The notes under the pieces were generated by a model. The model had not been told where the DNA came from. It was given only the letters and a program-made list of their open reading frames with translations, and searched no databases. A stretch of DNA of 64,000 bases from Thermus albus (GTDB lineage Bacteria; Deinococcota; Deinococci; Deinococcales; Thermaceae): NCBI RefSeq assembly GCF_022760855.1, contig NZ_JAKTNR010000007.1, positions 43,437 through 107,436 on the forward strand, given 5' to 3'. Positions within the stretch are counted from its first letter, which is position 1. Each line of letters begins with the position of its first letter. The translations under genes were made by a program, and so were the position numbers. Below, in pieces: positions 43,084-51,552 of this stretch.

Positions 43084-43727
43084 TGCCCAAGAAACCCTTG
43101 ATAGACCAGCTTCACCACGAGGACGCCTGGCGGCTTTTCCGCATCCTGGCGGAGTTCGTGGAGGGGTTTGAGACCCTGGCGGAAATAGAGGTGCCCTTGG
43201 TTTCCGTCTTCGGCTCGGCCCGCTTTGGGGAGGGCCACCCGGCCTACGCCCTGGGCTACCAGCTAGGGAAGGCTCTGGCGGAAGCGGGCTTTGGGGTGGT
43301 GACCGGGGGTGGGGGCGGGGTGATGGAGGCGGTGAACCGGGGGGCCTTTGAGGCGGGCGGGGTGAGCGTGGGCCTGAACATAGAGCTACCCCACGAGCAA
43401 AAGCCCAACCCCTACCAGACCCACGCCCTTTCCATGCGCTACTTTTTCGTGCGCAAGGTGCTCTTCGTGCGCTACGCCCACGCCTTTGTCTTCCTACCCG
43501 GGGGCTTCGGCACCCTGGACGAGCTTTCCGAGGTACTGGTCCTCATCCAGACGGAAAAGGTCCACCCCTTCCCCGTCTTCGCCCTGGACCGGAACCACTG
43601 GCAAGGGCTTCTGGACTGGATGGAATCCCTAAAGGAGAAGGGGGCCATTGACCCCGAGGACCTGGCCCTCATCACCCCCTTAGACTCCCCGGAGGAGGTG
43701 GTGCGGGCCTTAAAGGGTGTATCCTAG
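43083..43727 (+). CDS. LOG family protein (nucleotide 5'-monophosphate phosphoribohydrolase type)
   Basis: 214 residues. GFGVVTGGGGGVMEAVNRGA and PGGFGTLDELSEVL (PGGxGTxxE) are the LOG signature. Known members release adenine or other bases from nucleoside monophosphates; older annotation as lysine decarboxylase is wrong. The start shares one base with the murI stop (TGATG). Confidence 0.88.
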   Translation: MPKKPLIDQLHHEDAWRLFRILAEFVEGFETLAEIEVPLVSVFGSARFGEGHPAYALGYQLGKALAEAGFGVVTGGGGGVMEAVNRGAFEAGGVSVGLNIELPHEQKPNPYQTHALSMRYFFVRKVLFVRYAHAFVFLPGGFGTLDELSEVLVLIQTEKVHPFPVFALDRNHWQGLLDWMESLKEKGAIDPEDLALITPLDSPEEVVRALKGVS

Positions 43728-43732
43728 AAGGG

Positions 43733-44344
43733 ATGCGGGTAGTCCTGGCCACGGGCAACCCCGGCAAGGTGCGGGAGCTTAAGGAGGGCCTAGCCCCTTT
43801 GGGCTGGACCCTTCTCTCCCTGGCCGATTTTCCCCTGCGCATGCCCAAGGAGGAGGGCACCACCTTCCTGGAAAATGCCCTCCTCAAGGCCGCTTACGTG
43901 GCCAAGGCCACGGGGCTTCCCGCCCTGGCGGACGACTCGGGCCTCGAGGTGCCCGCCTTAGGGGGCGAGCCCGGGGTCTACTCCGCCCGCTACGGAGATC
44001 GGGAAACCGACAGGGAGCGCAACGTCTACCTCCTGGAAAGGATGCGCCACCTAAAAGGAGAGGAACGGAAAGCCCGGTTTGTAGCGGTTCTGGTCCTAGC
44101 CTACCCGGACGGGCACGTGGAGGCCTACGAGGGACAGGTGGAGGGGTATATCCTCGAGGCTCCCCGGGGAGAAGAAGGGTTTGGGTACGATCCCCTCTTC
44201 TACGTACCTGAGGCTGGGAAAACCTTCGCGGAGATGTCCTTGGAGGAGAAGGCCCGGTACTCCCACCGGGGCAAGGCTTTAAAGGCTCTCCTCGAGGCCT
44301 ACAAGCATGGGCCCCCACCGAGGGAAATATCCAATCTGGAATGA
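43733..44344 (+). CDS. rdgB: XTP/dITP pyrophosphatase
   Basis: 203 residues of the RdgB/HAM1 family, which removes ITP, dITP and XTP. LATGNPGKVRELKEGL, ADDSGLEVPALGGEPGVYSARY and the C-terminal SHRGKALKALL are intact. Five bases after the LOG gene; the two share nucleotide-cleaning roles. Confidence 0.95.
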   Translation: MRVVLATGNPGKVRELKEGLAPLGWTLLSLADFPLRMPKEEGTTFLENALLKAAYVAKATGLPALADDSGLEVPALGGEPGVYSARYGDRETDRERNVYLLERMRHLKGEERKARFVAVLVLAYPDGHVEAYEGQVEGYILEAPRGEEGFGYDPLFYVPEAGKTFAEMSLEEKARYSHRGKALKALLEAYKHGPPPREISNLE

Positions 44345-44350
44345 GGCCTG

Positions 44351-45385
44351 ATGAACCTCCTTTCGCCCCACATCGCCCTTTACCGCCTTTACGACCTAGC
44401 GGACGAGATTGACCTTTCCCGTCTGGCCACCCCCAGGCTTCGCCTTTCCCGGCCCCGGCTAGGAGCGGTGCGCTTTGAAAACCCCCCGGCGCAGATCGAG
44501 CTAGGGGCAAGGAACGTGGAAGGCCTTTCGGGCCTCCTCACCGCTCGGCTCTACGAGTTCGGGGTGGTGGCCCTTTCCTTCCGCATCCACCTGGGGGAGA
44601 GGGTGCCTTGGGAAGCCTTTTTGGAAAAGGCCTTGTCCCTGCCCGAGCTCCCCTTTTGGGAGGGGTTTTTTCTGGCCGAGCTTGCAGCCCTCGAGCCCTA
44701 CCTGCAGGGCGCCCTCCTGCGCCCCGAGGAAAAGCGCCTAAGCGAGGAGTTCACCGTCTACCACGCCTTGGGGATAGAGGGGGAAAAGGCCCATGCCCCC
44801 CCTGTGGACCTCACCCCCCTTTGGATGGGGGCCAAGGAGGAGTTCGCCCCCGAGGTCCGGCGGGAGATGGAGCGCTACCGCTACAGCTACTCCACCGAGG
44901 ACCTGGCCCTTTTGGGCTTTGACCGGATCCTCATCCTGGACTCGGAGGGCATCTGGGACGTGGCCGACCTGGTGGAGTTCGTCCACGCCCAGCTGCTAGA
45001 GCTCTCCTACTACGACGGGGTCCTCACCCAGGAGCTGGAGGCCGTGCCCCAGGTGCTGAAGCCCCGGGGCCTTTGGGGTTATGGCCGCCTGCAGCGCCTG
45101 AGGCGGCACCTCATGGCCCGCCATGCGGAGATCGCCGACGTGCGGGCCCGCATGGAGGGAGCCTTGCGCATCACCGAGGACCTCTTCTACGCCAAGATCT
45201 ACCGGGCCGCCCTGGAGCTTTACGGGGCCCACGAGCTGGAACGGAGCCTGGAGGAGAAGCTTAGGGTGTTAGAAGCCACCTACGAGATGGTCACCGAGGA
45301 GGTGGTCCACCTAAGAACCCAGGCGGTGGAGGTGGGTATCCTGGCCCTCATCGCCTTTGAGGTGGTGCGGGCCTTTTGGCATTAG
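44351..45385 (+). CDS. RMD1/DUF155-like conserved protein
   Basis: 344 residues. The middle and end (ERYRYSYSTEDLALLGFDRILILDS, then VEFVHAQLLELSYYDGVLTQELEAV, long helices, and a single hydrophobic end VEVGILALIAFEVVRAFW) resemble the layout of DUF155/RMD1 proteins: a mixed domain, a coiled region, one C-terminal membrane helix. The family in yeast is linked to sporulation and microtubules; in bacteria its role is unknown. The match is by pattern only. Last gene of the murI operon. Confidence 0.5.
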   Translation: MNLLSPHIALYRLYDLADEIDLSRLATPRLRLSRPRLGAVRFENPPAQIELGARNVEGLSGLLTARLYEFGVVALSFRIHLGERVPWEAFLEKALSLPELPFWEGFFLAELAALEPYLQGALLRPEEKRLSEEFTVYHALGIEGEKAHAPPVDLTPLWMGAKEEFAPEVRREMERYRYSYSTEDLALLGFDRILILDSEGIWDVADLVEFVHAQLLELSYYDGVLTQELEAVPQVLKPRGLWGYGRLQRLRRHLMARHAEIADVRARMEGALRITEDLFYAKIYRAALELYGAHELERSLEEKLRVLEATYEMVTEEVVHLRTQAVEVGILALIAFEVVRAFWH

Positions 45386-45390
45386 GGGAC

Positions 45391-45418
45391 TTGTGTCCTT
45401 GGGAGTAGGGAGTATACT
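45391..45418 (+). promoter_or_regulatory. Promoter of the malE operon
   Basis: TTGTGT (45391-45396), 16-base spacer, TATACT (45413-45418). Leader of about 55 bases with GGAGGTGG before the ATG. Confidence 0.6.
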
Positions 45419-45446
45419 CAGCCTGCAGGGCGCGGGAAAAAACCAA

Positions 45447-45458
45447 AGCGGAAACGCT
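45447..45458. promoter_or_regulatory. Inverted repeat in the malE leader, possible operator
   Basis: AGCG-GAAA-CGCT about 30 bases downstream of the -10. Position and dyad would suit a repressor, for instance of the LacI family, which often controls sugar operons. Confidence 0.35.
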
Positions 45459-45480
45459 ACCAAGCGCCCGGAGGTGGGAT

Positions 45481-46677
45481 ATGAAACGAGCACTGGCGGC
45501 ACTGGCCCTCGGCCTCTCCCTGGCCCTTGCCCAGGGGAAGATTACCGTCTGGACCCACTTTGGCGGCCCTGAGTTGGAGTGGCTCAAAGCCCAGGCCCAG
45601 GCCTACGAGAAGACCTCCGGCACCAAGGTGGAGGTGGTGGAGGTCCCCTTCGGGGACATCAAGCAGAAGTTCATCCTGGGGGCTCCCCAGGGGCAGGCCG
45701 CGGACCTGGTGGTCTCCATCCCCCACGACTGGCTGGGGGAGATGGCCCAGGCGGGGGTGTTGGAACCCATGGGGAAGTACGTGACCCAAAGCTACCTCGC
45801 CGACCTGCAAAGCGTGGCGGTGGAAGCCTTCACCTTTGGCGGTAAACTCATGGGCCTCCCCGCCTTTGCCGAGAGCGTGGCCCTCATCTACAACAAAAAG
45901 TACGTGAAGGAACCCCCCAAGACCTGGGAGGAGTTCCTGGCCCTGGCCCAGAAACTCACCACCGGCTCCACCTTCGGCTTCCTCTACAACATCGGCGACC
46001 CCTACTTCAACTTCGGCTTCTTCCGGGCCTTTGGGGCGGAAAACGTCTTCGCCAAGGACGCCAAGGGCAACCTGGACCCCTCCAAGCTCCTGATAGGTGG
46101 GGAGGTTGGGGAAAAAGCCCTAGGGTTCATTAAGGATCTTCGCTACCGCTACAACCTGGTGCCGGAAGGGGTGGACTACGGGGTGGCGGATGGGGCCTTT
46201 AAGGACGGGGCCCTGGCCATGATCATCAACGGCCCCTGGGCCCTTGGGGACTACAAGAAGGCCAAGATTGACTTCGGCATCGCCCCCTTCCCCACCCCCC
46301 CCGGAGCCAAGAACCCCTGGGGTCCCTTCCTGGGAGTGCAGGGGGTGGTGGTGAACGCCTACTCCAAGAACAAGACCGCCGCCGTCAACTTCGCCAAGAC
46401 CCTGGTGACCGGCAAGAACCTGGTTTCCTTTAACCAGGCGGGAGGCCGCATCCCCGTTTCCAAGAGCGCCGCTAAGACCCTGGAGAAAGATCCCGTGGTG
46501 GCAGGCTTTTCCCGTGTCTTCGCCTTGGGCACCCCCATGCCCAACATCCCCGAGATGGGCAAGGTCTGGGGCCCCTGGGCCAACGCCATCAGCCTGGCCA
46601 TCCAGCGGCCGGACTCCAACGTGAAGAAGATCGTGGAGGACATGGTGGCCGAGATCCGTAAGGCCATCGGCAGGTAA
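45481..46677 (+). CDS. malE: Maltose/trehalose-type ABC transporter, substrate-binding protein
   Basis: 398 residues. Signal peptide (ALALGLSLALAQG), then KITVWTHFGGPELEWLKAQAQAYEKTSG. GLPAFAESVALIYNKKYV and AMIINGPWALGDYKKAKIDFGIAPFP are MalE-like. Thermus transporters of this type take maltose, trehalose, sucrose or palatinose; which one cannot be read. A gene-end hairpin follows, then malF. Confidence 0.9.
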   Translation: MKRALAALALGLSLALAQGKITVWTHFGGPELEWLKAQAQAYEKTSGTKVEVVEVPFGDIKQKFILGAPQGQAADLVVSIPHDWLGEMAQAGVLEPMGKYVTQSYLADLQSVAVEAFTFGGKLMGLPAFAESVALIYNKKYVKEPPKTWEEFLALAQKLTTGSTFGFLYNIGDPYFNFGFFRAFGAENVFAKDAKGNLDPSKLLIGGEVGEKALGFIKDLRYRYNLVPEGVDYGVADGAFKDGALAMIINGPWALGDYKKAKIDFGIAPFPTPPGAKNPWGPFLGVQGVVVNAYSKNKTAAVNFAKTLVTGKNLVSFNQAGGRIPVSKSAAKTLEKDPVVAGFSRVFALGTPMPNIPEMGKVWGPWANAISLAIQRPDSNVKKIVEDMVAEIRKAIGR

Positions 46678-46682
46678 TACCA

Positions 46683-46709
46683 CCCCACCCGGGCTTTGCC
46701 CGGGTGGGG
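46683..46709. terminator. Gene-end hairpin, family member 5
   Basis: CCCCACCCGGGC-TTT-GCCCGGGTGGGG, 12 base pairs, reached 5 bases after the malE stop. Preceded by TAATACCA and followed by ACCCCGG. It probably reduces transcription into malF. Confidence 0.75.
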
Positions 46710-46799
46710 ACCCCGGAACACACCCCGCAACGAAAACATGCGCACACATTTGGCCCCCTGCGGGAACCCCTTCCCCCGTGGGGGGCGTATCGTTAAACC

Positions 46800-48128
46800 A
46801 TGAAACATCCTCCTGGTCTTACGGGTTTCCTCCTGGCCCTATCCCTCCTTTTGGGCCTCCTAATCCTCTCCACCGGGGTGGGCATCCTGGGCTACCTGGT
46901 CCTGGAAGCCTACTTCGCCCCCCCAGGCTGGTCCATCCTGGTCTTGGCCCTTCTGGTGCTGGTGCCGGGAGCCATCCTGGTAGGGCGCCTTTTCCCTTGG
47001 CTCACCGATTGGTACTACTTCCTTCCCGCCCTCTCCTTCCTCCTGGTCTTCACCCTCTACCCAGTAGCCCTCACCGTCTACCTGGCCTTCACCGACTACT
47101 CGGGGCGGAAGAACGGCTTCCCCGACCGCTCCACGGAAACCCGGGTGCTGAAACAGGAGGGCCCCAGGCTTACCCTGGAAGAACCCGTGCGGGAAGCCCT
47201 CCGCTGCGACCCTTGCACAGGAGAGCCCGTGGAGGTCTACAGCGAGGGGCACCGGGCCCGGGCCCGGATCCTGGAGGCCGAAGGCCCTACCCTTCTCCTG
47301 GACCGCACCCCCCCTTTCCCGGTGGAGTACGTGGCCAAGGTGAACGCCTTCCAGTTCGTGGGCTTGAAAAACTTCAGCTTTATCCTTTCCCAAGCCAGTA
47401 AGGCCCTTCTCCCCGTCTTCGCCTGGAACGTGGCCTTCGCCCTTAGCACCGTGCTTCTGAACGCCTTTTTGGGCTTGGTGCTGGGCCTCATCCTCAACAA
47501 CAAAGCCTTGAAGTTACGGAACTTTTACCGCACGGTCCTCATCGTCTCCTGGGCCCTACCGGGGGTGATCACGGTACAGGTATTCGTGGCCCTTCTCAAC
47601 TATAACTTCGGGGCCATCAACCGCCTCCTTGGCGTCTTGGGCATCTATCCCATCCCCTGGCTCAACGACCCCGACTGGGCCAAGGTGGCCATCCTATTGG
47701 TGAACCTGTGGCTCGGCTTCCCCTACATGATGACCGCCACCTTGGGGGCCCTTTCCACCATCCCCGACGAGCTCTATGAGGCCGCCAAGGTGGACGGGGC
47801 CACCCCCTGGCAGGCCCTTTGGGGCATCACCCTTCCCCTTTTGGAAAAGCCCATGGTCCCCATCCTGCTCTCCTCCTTCGCCTTTAACTTTAATAACTTC
47901 TACATCATCTACCTGCTCACCGGCGGGGGGCCCGCCCAGGAAGGCCGCCTGGCCACGGCCCAGGCCACGGACATCCTCATCTCCTGGGCCTACAAGACCG
48001 CCTTCAGCGCCGAGGGGCAGTCGGCCTATGGCCTTGGGGCGGCCATCAGCCTCCTCATCTTCGCGGTTACGGTGGCCATCAGCCTGGTGAACTTCCGCCT
48101 AACCGGGGCCTTGAGGGAGGTGAGGTAG
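46800..48128 (+). CDS. malF: Sugar ABC transporter permease
   Basis: 442 residues, about eight membrane helices. A periplasmic insert of about 60 residues follows the third helix (RSTETRVLKQEGPRL ... with the pair CDPC), recalling the P2 loop of E. coli MalF but shorter. EAA loop ELYEAAKVDGATPWQALWGITLP. Start at ATG 46800; a ribosome site is not obvious. Confidence 0.9.
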   Translation: MKHPPGLTGFLLALSLLLGLLILSTGVGILGYLVLEAYFAPPGWSILVLALLVLVPGAILVGRLFPWLTDWYYFLPALSFLLVFTLYPVALTVYLAFTDYSGRKNGFPDRSTETRVLKQEGPRLTLEEPVREALRCDPCTGEPVEVYSEGHRARARILEAEGPTLLLDRTPPFPVEYVAKVNAFQFVGLKNFSFILSQASKALLPVFAWNVAFALSTVLLNAFLGLVLGLILNNKALKLRNFYRTVLIVSWALPGVITVQVFVALLNYNFGAINRLLGVLGIYPIPWLNDPDWAKVAILLVNLWLGFPYMMTATLGALSTIPDELYEAAKVDGATPWQALWGITLPLLEKPMVPILLSSFAFNFNNFYIIYLLTGGGPAQEGRLATAQATDILISWAYKTAFSAEGQSAYGLGAAISLLIFAVTVAISLVNFRLTGALREVR

Positions 48129-49448
48129 ATGCGGCGGCTTTTGGTCTTCCTCCTCTTCGGCCTGGGCCTTTACGGGGTCTATTGGTTTGCCGTCCACCGC
48201 CTCTTTGACCAGGGTTCCTACCGCAAGCAGGTGGCCTTCGGCAGCGTCTTCGTGCCCTACGGCTGGGTTTATGCCCTGGCCATCCTTCTGGGCCTGGTCC
48301 TCCTGGTCCTCCTCTATAGCCTGGTCTACACCGCCTTGGCCAACCGCCTCCAAGGGCGCAAGCGAAGCCCCTGGCCCCTTTTCTGGCAAGGGGTGACCCA
48401 CCTTTTCCTCTGGGTCTTGATCCTCCTCGTCTACTACCCCGTGGTCCAGGTGGTGGCCGCCAGCTTTGATCCCACCAACAACCTCTTCAGCTTCCGCAAG
48501 CCGGATACGGGCTTCTTGCTCCTGGACGCCAAGGTCATCCCTTACGTGCCCGAGCCCTCCCTGGAGAACTACGCCAAGCTGGTGGAGGGGGTGGTCCTTT
48601 ACCCCTACCAGGTGGGCCTACTCCTGCTTTCGGGGCTAGGGCTATGGGGCGTGGCCCTGGTCGGCCTCCTAAGGCGGCTAAGGCCTGGGGAGGACTGGAT
48701 GGACCTCTGGCAAGGAAGGGCTTTGCTCCTCCTGGCCCTGAGCGTATTCGCCCTGGCCCTTTCCCTTTCCCCTAAGCAGTTCACCGGCCAAGGGACGGAG
48801 ACCAAGTTTTTGCTTTGGGTACGGAACACCTTTCTCATCTCGGGCCTCACCGGTCTCCTCGCGGTTTTGCTCACCGCCACCGCGGGCTACGCCTTCGCCC
48901 GCTTCCGCCACCTGCCGGGGCGGTATCCCCTTCTCCTCTTCTTCATCTTCGTGCAGATGTTCCCCGGGTTTCTGGCCCTGGTGGCCATCTACTACCTGCT
49001 TTCCCGGCTGGACCTCCTGAACACCTTCACCGGGCTTGTGCTGGCCTACTCGGGGGGCATCATCAGCTTTGGCACCTGGGTGTACAAGGGGTATTTGGAG
49101 AGCCTCAGCCCGAGCCTCGAGGAGGCGGCCATGGTGGACGGGGCCACCAAGTGGCAGGTCTTCACGAAGATTCTCCTCCCCCTTTCCGCCCCCATGTTCG
49201 TCTTCATCTTCCTCCTGCAGTTCGTGGGCACCTACTCGGAGTTCATCCTGGCCAACCTGGTCCTCACCGGGGTGGAGAGCTGGAACGTGGGCGTGGGGCT
49301 TAGGAGCTTCACCACCGGCCAGTTCCAGACCAAGTGGGGGATTTTTGCCGCCGCCAGCGTGCTGGGCTCCCTGCCCATCCTCTTCCTCTTCTATGGCTTC
49401 CAGCAGTACTTCGTCTCCGGTTATACGGCGGGGGCGGTCAAGGAGTAA
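48129..49448 (+). CDS. malG: Sugar ABC transporter permease, long form
   Basis: 439 residues, about 150 more than E. coli MalG. The C-terminal core is normal, with EAA loop SLEEAAMVDGATKWQVFTKILLPL. The N-terminus has extra helices (VYALAILLGLVLLVLLYSLVY; VGLLLLSGLGLWGVALVGLL; ALLLLALSVFALALSLS). It starts directly after the malF stop. Confidence 0.9.
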   Translation: MRRLLVFLLFGLGLYGVYWFAVHRLFDQGSYRKQVAFGSVFVPYGWVYALAILLGLVLLVLLYSLVYTALANRLQGRKRSPWPLFWQGVTHLFLWVLILLVYYPVVQVVAASFDPTNNLFSFRKPDTGFLLLDAKVIPYVPEPSLENYAKLVEGVVLYPYQVGLLLLSGLGLWGVALVGLLRRLRPGEDWMDLWQGRALLLLALSVFALALSLSPKQFTGQGTETKFLLWVRNTFLISGLTGLLAVLLTATAGYAFARFRHLPGRYPLLLFFIFVQMFPGFLALVAIYYLLSRLDLLNTFTGLVLAYSGGIISFGTWVYKGYLESLSPSLEEAAMVDGATKWQVFTKILLPLSAPMFVFIFLLQFVGTYSEFILANLVLTGVESWNVGVGLRSFTTGQFQTKWGIFAAASVLGSLPILFLFYGFQQYFVSGYTAGAVKE

Positions 49449-49452
49449 CGCC

Positions 49453-51165
49453 ATGGCCCACCACCATGACCTGGAGCATCTCCATCCCCCCTTGCCGGAG
49501 CTGGGGGAGGAGGTGAGCTTTTTCCTGGAAACCGAGGCCAAAGAGGGGCTCTTCCTTTACGAGAAGGATGGGGAGATCCACAAAAAACCCATGCAACGGG
49601 CCAAAGGAGGCCTAAGGGCACGGGTTCCCGTGCACACAAGCCCTTTTCGCTACTGCTTCCTCCTGCCCAAGGGCTTCTTGGGAAGCCATGGGCTGGAAAA
49701 AAGCCTTCCCCGCTACGACCGCTTCTTCCACCTCCTGGCGGGGCCCCTTCCCCCCAGGTGGGCCCTGGGCACGGTCTACTACCAGATCTTCCCCGACCGC
49801 TTCCGCCAGGGGCGCCCAGAGCTTGCCCCCCAGGATGGGGAATGGCTCCTTATGGGCAAACCCATCCGCAAAAAGGCCTGGAACGAGCCCCCGGGTCCGG
49901 AAGGGGCCTGGGAGTTCTACGGGGGGGACCTTTGGGGCATCCTCGAGGCCCTCCCCTACCTGGAGAACTTGGGGGTGGAAGCCCTCTACCTCACGCCCAT
50001 CTTCCAAAGCAGAAGCAGCCACCGCTACGACACGGAAGACTACCTGCGGGTGGACCCCCACCTGGGAGGGGAGGAGGCCTTGGAAGCCCTCTATAGGGCC
50101 TTGGAGCAAAGGGGGATGTACCTTTTATTGGACGGGGTCTTCAACCACGTGGGGGCCACCCACCCCTGGTTCCAAAGGGCTTTGGAGGACCCCCAAAGCC
50201 CGGAACGGGGCATGTTCACCTTCTACCCCGATGGCTCCTACGCCGCCTTCTGGGGGTTAAAATCCATGCCCAAGCTGGACTACGCCTCCCCCCTCACCCA
50301 GGAGCGTTTCGTCTATGGGAAGAAGGCGCCCATCCGCCACTGGATGCGCCTGGCCCACGGCTTTAGGCTGGACGTGGCCCACTCCATTGGGGAAGGGGGG
50401 ACCAACCGCAAAAACGCCCACTGGCTCCGTGCCCTGGCCCGGGCGGCCAAGGAGGAAAGGCCCGAGGCCCTGGTGATCGGCGAGCTTTCCTACGACGCCA
50501 CCCCCACCCTGAGGGCCCATACCCTGGACGGGGCCATGCACTATGCGGGCTTCGCCCATCCGGTGATGGCCTGGCTTTCCGGTCGGGACGTGTACGGACG
50601 GGAGGTGGCCCTGAGCCCCCGGGAAACCTGGGAGGTGTTGCTGGACCACTACCAGGCCCTGCCCCTCCAGGTTAGGCATGCCATGTACACCCTTCTCTCC
50701 TCCCACGACATCCCCCGGGCCCTCTGGCGGCTTAGGGGAGATGTGGAGCGCTTTAAGCTGGCCTACGCTCTCCTCTTCGCCTTCCCGGGAAGCCCCGCCA
50801 TCTACTACGGGGACGAGGTGGGCCTCTCCCAGCCCAACCCCTACACAAGGTGGCAGGGGGACCCCTACTGCCGGGCCCCCTTCCCCTGGGAGGAGGAAAA
50901 GTGGAACCGGGAGCTCTTGGCCTTCATGCGCAGGCTGGTCCAGCTTAAGCGCACCCACCCGGTCCTGCGTTTGGGGGGGCTTTTGCCCTTGGGGGCGGGG
51001 CAAGGGGTCCTGGCCTTCAAAAGGCGTTACCAAGGCCAGGAGGTCTGGGCCTTCTTCGCCCCCGAAGGGGCCAGGCTCACCCTCCCCCGGGGGCTGGACC
51101 TGTTGACGGAAAGGGAGGTGGAAGGGGAAGTGGAGGCCTCTTACCTCCTCTTCCAACCCTTATAA
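49453..51165 (+). CDS. GH13 alpha-glucosidase/neopullulanase-type enzyme
   Basis: 570 residues. An N-terminal beta domain (1-110), then the GH13 barrel. Conserved regions: DGVFNHVG (I), GFRLDVAHS with the nucleophile Asp (II), VIGELSYD with the acid/base Glu (III), LLSSHDIPR with the third Asp (IV). No signal peptide, so it acts in the cytoplasm on sugars brought in by MalEFG. Maltogenic amylase, neopullulanase and cyclomaltodextrinase look alike here. Starts 5 bases after malG. Confidence 0.88.
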   Translation: MAHHHDLEHLHPPLPELGEEVSFFLETEAKEGLFLYEKDGEIHKKPMQRAKGGLRARVPVHTSPFRYCFLLPKGFLGSHGLEKSLPRYDRFFHLLAGPLPPRWALGTVYYQIFPDRFRQGRPELAPQDGEWLLMGKPIRKKAWNEPPGPEGAWEFYGGDLWGILEALPYLENLGVEALYLTPIFQSRSSHRYDTEDYLRVDPHLGGEEALEALYRALEQRGMYLLLDGVFNHVGATHPWFQRALEDPQSPERGMFTFYPDGSYAAFWGLKSMPKLDYASPLTQERFVYGKKAPIRHWMRLAHGFRLDVAHSIGEGGTNRKNAHWLRALARAAKEERPEALVIGELSYDATPTLRAHTLDGAMHYAGFAHPVMAWLSGRDVYGREVALSPRETWEVLLDHYQALPLQVRHAMYTLLSSHDIPRALWRLRGDVERFKLAYALLFAFPGSPAIYYGDEVGLSQPNPYTRWQGDPYCRAPFPWEEEKWNRELLAFMRRLVQLKRTHPVLRLGGLLPLGAGQGVLAFKRRYQGQEVWAFFAPEGARLTLPRGLDLLTEREVEGEVEASYLLFQPL

Positions 51166-51166
51166 T
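51161..51166 (+). promoter_or_regulatory. -10 box of the gene at 51175
   Basis: Perfect TATAAT spanning the stop codon of the GH13 gene, then 8 bases to ATG. Confidence 0.5.
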
Positions 51167-51174
51167 GGGAAGCC

Positions 51175-51534
51175 ATGCGGCTTAAGAGGTTTGGCCCAAA
51201 GGCGCGGCGGATGGGCAAGCCCCTGGTCCCACCCAAAGAGGCTTCCCCAACTGGAAAAGACCTCCTGGTGCGGATGGAAACCCTAAAGGAGGAAGACCCC
51301 ATCACTCCAGGCTTCCGTAGGCGGCTTGCCGCCTTGCTCCAGGAGGCCAAGGCCCGCTGGGAGAGCCTCACCCCAGAGGAGCGCAAGCGGCTCCTCTCCC
51401 TCCTCGCTGGGCTTCTTTCCCTCCTGCCCCTTGGGCGGCTGGGCCGGGCAGGCTTCCTCCTGCAAAGGGCCCTGGGCCCGGGTGGCCAGGTGGCCCTCTC
51501 CCTCCTCCTGCGCCTCCTAAGGCGCCAGGTCTAA
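51175..51534 (+). CDS. Small basic protein with hydrophobic C-terminus, unknown
   Basis: 119 residues. I do not recognise the family. Residues 1-60 are basic and charged; 75-110 (LLSLLAGLLSLLPLGRLGRAGFLLQRALG) are hydrophobic with a helix break, possibly a membrane hairpin or an amphipathic region. It has its own TATAAT and lies between the mal operon and mutS2. Confidence 0.6.
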   Translation: MRLKRFGPKARRMGKPLVPPKEASPTGKDLLVRMETLKEEDPITPGFRRRLAALLQEAKARWESLTPEERKRLLSLLAGLLSLLPLGRLGRAGFLLQRALGPGGQVALSLLLRLLRRQV

Positions 51535-51538
51535 CCGG

Positions 51539-51544
51539 TATACT
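51539..51544 (+). promoter_or_regulatory. -10 box of mutS2
   Basis: TATACT, 8 bases before the GTG at 51553. Confidence 0.5.
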
Positions 51545-51552
51545 GGGCTTTT

